Origin: Alphaproteobacteria bacterium
GTDB lineage: Bacteria; Pseudomonadota; Alphaproteobacteria; Reyranellales; Reyranellaceae
Assembly: GCA_019635875.1 (NCBI GenBank)
Contig: JAHBYP010000001.1
Location: forward strand, 992,001-1,056,000
DNA length: 64,000 nt
Reading direction: 5' to 3'
Below are positions 60,117-64,000 of this stretch, one piece after another. The position numbers and the translations under genes were made by a program. The first letter of the stretch is position 1; each line of letters opens with the position of its first letter. The notes beneath the pieces were generated by a model. That model searched no databases. It was not told the origin of the DNA and saw only the letters and a program-made list of their open reading frames with translations.

Positions 60117-60953
60117 ATGGCTGCTTACAGGACGCTGACCTGGGAGCGCTTCGACAACGTGCTGCGCATCACCACCAACCGCCCGCACGTGCTCAATGCG
60201 CAAAGCCGGGTGATGCTGCACGAGCTCGACGCCGCCTTCAAACGCGCCGCCGACGACAAGGGCGTGCGGGTGATCATCGTCGCCGGCGCCGGCAAGCACT
60301 TCTCTGCCGGCCACGACCTCGGCAGTCCGGAGGAGATTGAGGACGCGAAGCAACACCCGGTCGATCCCGGCTTCGCCGGCGAGTACCAGCGCCTCTCCGA
60401 GCTCTTCCTCGACATCACGTTGCGCTGGCGCGACGTGCCCAAGCCTACCATCGCGCAGGTCCAGGGCTACTGCATCATGGGCGGGCTGATGCTCGCCTCG
60501 TCCTGCGATCTGATCGTCGCCAGCGAGGACGCGCTGTTCGCCGACCGCGCCATCAGATGGGGCGGCGCGCATGTGCAGTATTTCTCGATGCCGTGGGATC
60601 TCGGGCCGCGCAAGGCCAAGGAATACATCTTCACCGGCGAGTTCTTCACCGCGGCCGACGCCGAGCGCATGGGCCTGGTCAACCGCGTGGTCGGGCGCGA
60701 GGTGCTGGAGAGCGAGACCATGGCGCTGGCGCGGAGCATCGCCGTGCACGATCCTTTCTCGCTGCGCATGGCCAAGCGATCGGTCAACGACACGCTTGAC
60801 GCCCAGGGCCAGCGCCAGGCGATCGAGATCGCCTTCAAGAACTACATGATGACGATCCCCGGGCGCATCGAGCGCGGCACCTACGGCGCCGCCGCGCGCG
60901 AGAAGAATCCCAAGGACCGTTTCGCCATTCTCAACAAGAAGGCGGCGGACTGA
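60117..60953 (+). CDS. enoyl-CoA hydratase/isomerase family protein
   Basis: 278 residues. Crotonase motifs AGKHFSAGHDLG (oxyanion loop) and GYCIMGGLMLASSCDLIVAS, then ADRAIRWGGAHV. The hydratase catalytic Glu pair is not obvious, so the reaction is open. Probably an operon with the SDR gene; GGGAGGGAGGAG upstream. Confidence 0.88.
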   Translation: MAAYRTLTWERFDNVLRITTNRPHVLNAQSRVMLHELDAAFKRAADDKGVRVIIVAGAGKHFSAGHDLGSPEEIEDAKQHPVDPGFAGEYQRLSELFLDITLRWRDVPKPTIAQVQGYCIMGGLMLASSCDLIVASEDALFADRAIRWGGAHVQYFSMPWDLGPRKAKEYIFTGEFFTAADAERMGLVNRVVGREVLESETMALARSIAVHDPFSLRMAKRSVNDTLDAQGQRQAIEIAFKNYMMTIPGRIERGTYGAAAREKNPKDRFAILNKKAAD

Positions 60954-60979
60954 CCGGGGCCGCCGTCGTCTGCAGCCGA

Positions 60980-62146
60980 TCAGGCCGGCACCGCTTCGGC
61001 GTCGTGGTGCAAGGCGGCCCGCTCGGGGGTATCGATCGTCGCCGCCACGAGCCAGCGCACGACTGCGCGCAGCGATTCGGCGCGCGGCGCGTCGTGCCGC
61101 GCGCCCTGGTAGATGTCGAGCTGCCGATCGGCGCTGGTGCCGCGCGAGAGGATGCCCAGTGTCGAGCGCACCGAGGCGGCGCAGTCCAGAATCTCGGCCT
61201 CGGGCATCACCTCCTCGACCAGCCGCGCGATCACGGTGCGCGCGTCGATCGGTTCGAGCGTGAACGGATCGATCATCTCGCAGTCCAGGCCGTAGCGCTG
61301 GGCGCGCCACTTGTTCTCCTCGATCAGCGCGTAGCGGGTGGCGTCGACCGCCACCGGCGGGCCCGGCCGTTCGACAATCCGCTTGGCCAGCGCGCGGTAG
61401 AGCGAGGCGATGGCCACGCCGTCGCCGACGGAGGTGCAGCAATCGGCGATGCGCAGCTCCAGCGTCGGGTGCTTCAGCGACGGCCGCGCCCCCCACCAGG
61501 TGAAGCTCGAATCGGGAATGACGCCGGCACCCACCAAGGCAGCGATGTAGGTGTCGTAGTGCGCCTGGCTGGCGAAGGCCGGCGGCAGGCCGGTGCGCGG
61601 CAACTCGTCGTAGGCGGCTAGGCGATAGCCCTTCAGCCCGGAACGCTGGCGGTTCCAGAACGGCGAAGACGTGCTGAGCGCCAGAAGCTGCGGCAGGTAG
61701 GGGATCAGTCGCGTCATGACATCGACGCGTCGGTCGGCGTTGGGCAGCTGCACATGCACATGCATGCCGCACAGCATGTTGCGCTGGGCCAGCATGCCGA
61801 GGTCGCGACCCAGCGCCGCGTAGCGCCGCTTGTCCGTCGGCACCTGCTCGCGCCACTCGCCCAGCGGGTTGGTGCCGGCCGCCAGGATCGACAGGCCGAA
61901 GCGGCGGCCGGCCGCGTCGATCGCCGCGCGGGAGGCGCTGAGGTGGGCCAGCGCCTCGTCCGGCGTGCGGCACACCGGCGTCATCACCTCGATCTGCGAC
62001 TGCAGGAGCTCGACTGTGACGCGCTCGCCCAGCGCGGCGCGGCAGGCGGCAAAGAACGGCCGGGGCATGCGGCGCACCGGCGCCAGACTGTCGCGGCGGA
62101 TCAGGAAGTATTCTTCCTCGATGCCGAAGGTGTAGGCCTCGGTCAT
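60980..62146 (-). CDS. carboxylate-amine ligase, GCS2/YbdK type
   Basis: 388 residues. YTFGIEEEYFLI at the start, MHVHVQLPNADRRVDVM and HPTLELRIADCC are signature pieces. YbdK-like enzymes are weak glutamate-cysteine ligases, true substrate unknown. It is distinct from the gshA in this window. ATG 62146 is preferred to the longer frame to 62221. Confidence 0.88.
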   Translation of the reverse strand: MTEAYTFGIEEEYFLIRRDSLAPVRRMPRPFFAACRAALGERVTVELLQSQIEVMTPVCRTPDEALAHLSASRAAIDAAGRRFGLSILAAGTNPLGEWREQVPTDKRRYAALGRDLGMLAQRNMLCGMHVHVQLPNADRRVDVMTRLIPYLPQLLALSTSSPFWNRQRSGLKGYRLAAYDELPRTGLPPAFASQAHYDTYIAALVGAGVIPDSSFTWWGARPSLKHPTLELRIADCCTSVGDGVAIASLYRALAKRIVERPGPPVAVDATRYALIEENKWRAQRYGLDCEMIDPFTLEPIDARTVIARLVEEVMPEAEILDCAASVRSTLGILSRGTSADRQLDIYQGARHDAPRAESLRAVVRWLVAATIDTPERAALHHDAEAVPA

Positions 62147-62319
62147 GGTCCGCTCCGTCGACGATGGGCACGTCACTGAAGAGGCATGGAGTCGGGTCGG
62201 TCTCCGGCCGGCGGGGTTCAACGCGCGGACGCTCGCCGCGTTGCCGCCGAGCGGGACTGTGGCTCGAATGTGACGGCATCAGGTTGTGTGTCGGCCGCAC
62301 TCCGGTTAGAGGTGCGCCG

Positions 62320-63060
62320 ATGAGCATCTGGGGCAAGATTCTCGGCGGCACCGCCGGCATCGTGATTGGGGGACCGATCGGCACGCTTCTCGGGGCCGGC
62401 GGACGGAGTCTCGACTCTGCCGACGCTGAGACAGAGGGGCCGCCCGAGGCGACGCAGCAGATCGCCTTCACCATCGGTGTGATTGCGCTGGGCGCCAAGC
62501 TGGCGCGGGTCGACGGCCAGGTGACGCGGCGCGAGATCGACGCCTTCCGCTCGTTCTTCCACGTGCCGCCGGAGGAGGTCGAGAACGTCGGCCGCTTCTT
62601 CGACGTCGCCCAGCGCGACACGTACGGCTTCGAGACCTATGCGCGCCAGGTCGCCGGCCTGTTTCCCGACGATCCCCACGTGCTGGAGCAGGTTCTTGTC
62701 GGACTGTGCCTGATCGCCGGCGCCGATGGTTCGGCCTCGCCGCCCGAGGTCGAGTATCTGCGCGTCGTTGCGGCGATCTTCGGCATGGGGGAGGTGCGCC
62801 TGCGCCGCGCCTTCGCCGCCGCCGGCGTCGAGCTGCGCGACGATCCCTGGGCGATTCTCGGCGTCATGCCCGACGCCGACGCGGAGGAGCTCAAGCGCGC
62901 CCATCGCCAGCTGGCGCTCGAGTACCATCCCGACCGCCTGATGGCGCGCGGCCTGCCGGCGGAGGCGATCCAGCTCGCCAATCGCAAGTTCGCTGCGATC
63001 AACGCCGCCTACGACAGAGCTCGCGCTGCGCTGCCAGGCGGATCCACCGACACGCAATGA
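62320..63060 (+). CDS. DjlA-like TerB/J-domain protein
   Basis: 246 residues. A Gly-rich membrane anchor (about 6-28), a TerB-like helical domain (about 45-160, FTIGVIALGAKLARVDGQVT), and a C-terminal J domain with the YHPDRL (HPD) motif. It should recruit DnaK to the inner membrane. Four-base overlap with the following acyltransferase gene. Confidence 0.9.
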   Translation: MSIWGKILGGTAGIVIGGPIGTLLGAGGRSLDSADAETEGPPEATQQIAFTIGVIALGAKLARVDGQVTRREIDAFRSFFHVPPEEVENVGRFFDVAQRDTYGFETYARQVAGLFPDDPHVLEQVLVGLCLIAGADGSASPPEVEYLRVVAAIFGMGEVRLRRAFAAAGVELRDDPWAILGVMPDADAEELKRAHRQLALEYHPDRLMARGLPAEAIQLANRKFAAINAAYDRARAALPGGSTDTQ

Positions 63061-64000
63061 CCTATCTGCCGGCGCTCGACGGGCTGCGGGCGCTGGCGGC
63101 GCTGTGGGTCGTGGCCTTCCACGCCACCGCCTTCACGGGCGTCGCGCCGCCGGTGATCCGTCACGGCTATCTCGGCGTCGACCTGTTCTTCGTCCTTTCC
63201 GGCTTCGTGCTGGCGCATGTCTATGCCCCGGTCTTCGCCCGCGACGGCATGCCCTTCTATGCGCGCTATCTGTACCGGCGCGTGGCGCGGCTTTGGCCGG
63301 TCTGGCTGGCCGTGCTGGCGCTGTTCGCGCTCAAGGCCGAGATCGGAAGCTGGAGCGGACTGGGCGGCGGCGGCCTGCGCCTTGCCGACGATCCGGGTCT
63401 GTGGTCGCTCTACGCGCTGCTGATGCAGAGCTGGGGCTGGGCCGATCCCGAGCGCATCAATCCGCCGGGCTGGAGCCTCAGCTACGAGTGGGCGGCCTCG
63501 CTGCTGCTGCCGCTGGCGCTCGCTGCCGCGGTGCGGCTGCGTTCGCCGCTCATCTGCCTGGCGTTGGTGCTGCTGAGCGTGGCGGCACACACGCTATACA
63601 CGCACCTCAACGGCCTGCCGTCGCTGCATACCGCGGCGGCCCATGGCGGCGCGCGCGTCGCGGCGGAGTTCCTCGCCGGGGTCCTCATGTGGCGCTGCTG
63701 GCATCAGACCGACTGCGCGCCGGCGTCCGCGGGGCTGCTCGCCGGCCTGTGCGCGTTGCTGGCGATCGCGGCGATGGCTGCCTTCGGCCCGGCTCTGTGG
63801 CTCGATCATCTCCTGATCGTGCTGGCCGCCGGTGTGATCGGCGGCGTGGCCGCGGGCCGGGGCAGGCTGGCCGTCCTGCTGTCAAGTCGGGCGCTACGGA
63901 TGGTCGGTGCGGCGTCCTATGCGCTCTACGTTGTGCACTGGCTGGTCTTCGAAAGCCTGTGGTGGGCCTTCGACCGGCTCGGGCTGGTCGTCGGAACGGC
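63057..64000 (+). CDS. acyltransferase family 3 protein, 3' end cut by window edge
   Basis: About 314 residues are visible, open to the window end. YLPALDGLRALAALWVVAFH with the catalytic His, GYLGVDLFFVLSGFVLAHVY, then several membrane helices. The family acylates surface sugars, such as polysaccharide or lipid-linked glycans. ATGA overlap with the J-protein gene. Confidence 0.9.
   Translation, partial: MTYLPALDGLRALAALWVVAFHATAFTGVAPPVIRHGYLGVDLFFVLSGFVLAHVYAPVFARDGMPFYARYLYRRVARLWPVWLAVLALFALKAEIGSWSGLGGGGLRLADDPGLWSLYALLMQSWGWADPERINPPGWSLSYEWAASLLLPLALAAAVRLRSPLICLALVLLSVAAHTLYTHLNGLPSLHTAAAHGGARVAAEFLAGVLMWRCWHQTDCAPASAGLLAGLCALLAIAAMAAFGPALWLDHLLIVLAAGVIGGVAAGRGRLAVLLSSRALRMVGAASYALYVVHWLVFESLWWAFDRLGLVVGT

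Overview
The window is GC-rich chromosomal DNA (about two thirds G+C by eye) from an alphaproteobacterium, most likely of the Rhodospirillales/Reyranella type. The evidence is gene content and order: tldD divergent from a coxB-coxA-ctaB-coxF-ctaG-ctaE-DUF983-surf1 block, ubiA next to rsmE and a plant-type gshA, thrC overlapping an M16 peptidase gene, and alphaproteobacterial families such as DUF2852, DUF4170, DUF1272 and a class 2 LeuA. No genus can be fixed from the sequence alone. No rRNA, tRNA, CRISPR array, complete IS or prophage was seen. Both ends cut genes: leuA on the left and an acyltransferase on the right.

Layout. 0-9 kb: leuA with a structured leader, a MFS transporter, a universal stress protein, a small His/Tyr-rich secreted protein, a TetR regulator with two matching operators (own promoter and DUF2852 gene), a phosphotransferase, an NlpC/P60-like protein and a HEPN/MNT toxin-antitoxin pair flanked by decayed 3' copies of the NlpC-like gene. 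9-16 kb: ubiD, an orphan encapsulated-ferritin-like gene, a DUF4170/2OG-oxygenase pair, dispersed hairpin repeats, and an operon creA plus two membrane-anchored proteins built from a domain resembling subdomain IIB of DnaK. 16-25 kb: sodC, a Cys-cluster protein, ubiA and a methyltransferase, rsmE, gshA, FkbM methyltransferase, a VOC protein, tldD. 25-31.7 kb: the aa3-type cytochrome c oxidase operon.

31.7-40.2 kb: an apparent insertion between surf1 and thrC, carrying a five-gene peptide ABC importer, an M32 carboxypeptidase, a YD/Rhs-repeat scrap followed by a second broken copy of the carboxypeptidase 3' end, and small genes. 40-43.5 kb: thrC, M16 peptidase, GNAT. 44-48.5 kb: an accessory patch with a radical SAM protein that has a large inserted domain, and two glycosyltransferases. 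48.6-53.6 kb: two paralogous MFS transporters downstream of uvrB. 53.7-58.4 kb: a membrane-stress operon, pspA-yqiJ-yqiK plus an SRPBCC and a glycolipid-binding-like gene. Its first reading frame is an apparent TnpB-like N-terminal (WED/REC) lobe that reads in frame into PspA behind a strong, apparently leaderless promoter. 58.4-64 kb: TauE exporter, SDR, enoyl-CoA hydratase, YbdK-like ligase, a DjlA-like J protein and the acyltransferase.

The most unusual items are the TnpB-lobe/PspA reading frame, the membrane-anchored Hsp70 lobe-IIB proteins, the Rhs scrap with the duplicated peptidase tail, the NlpC-like 3' fragments around the HEPN/MNT module, the orphan EncFtn, and the radical SAM protein with an inserted domain. 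All family calls are by reading the translated sequence; no search was run.
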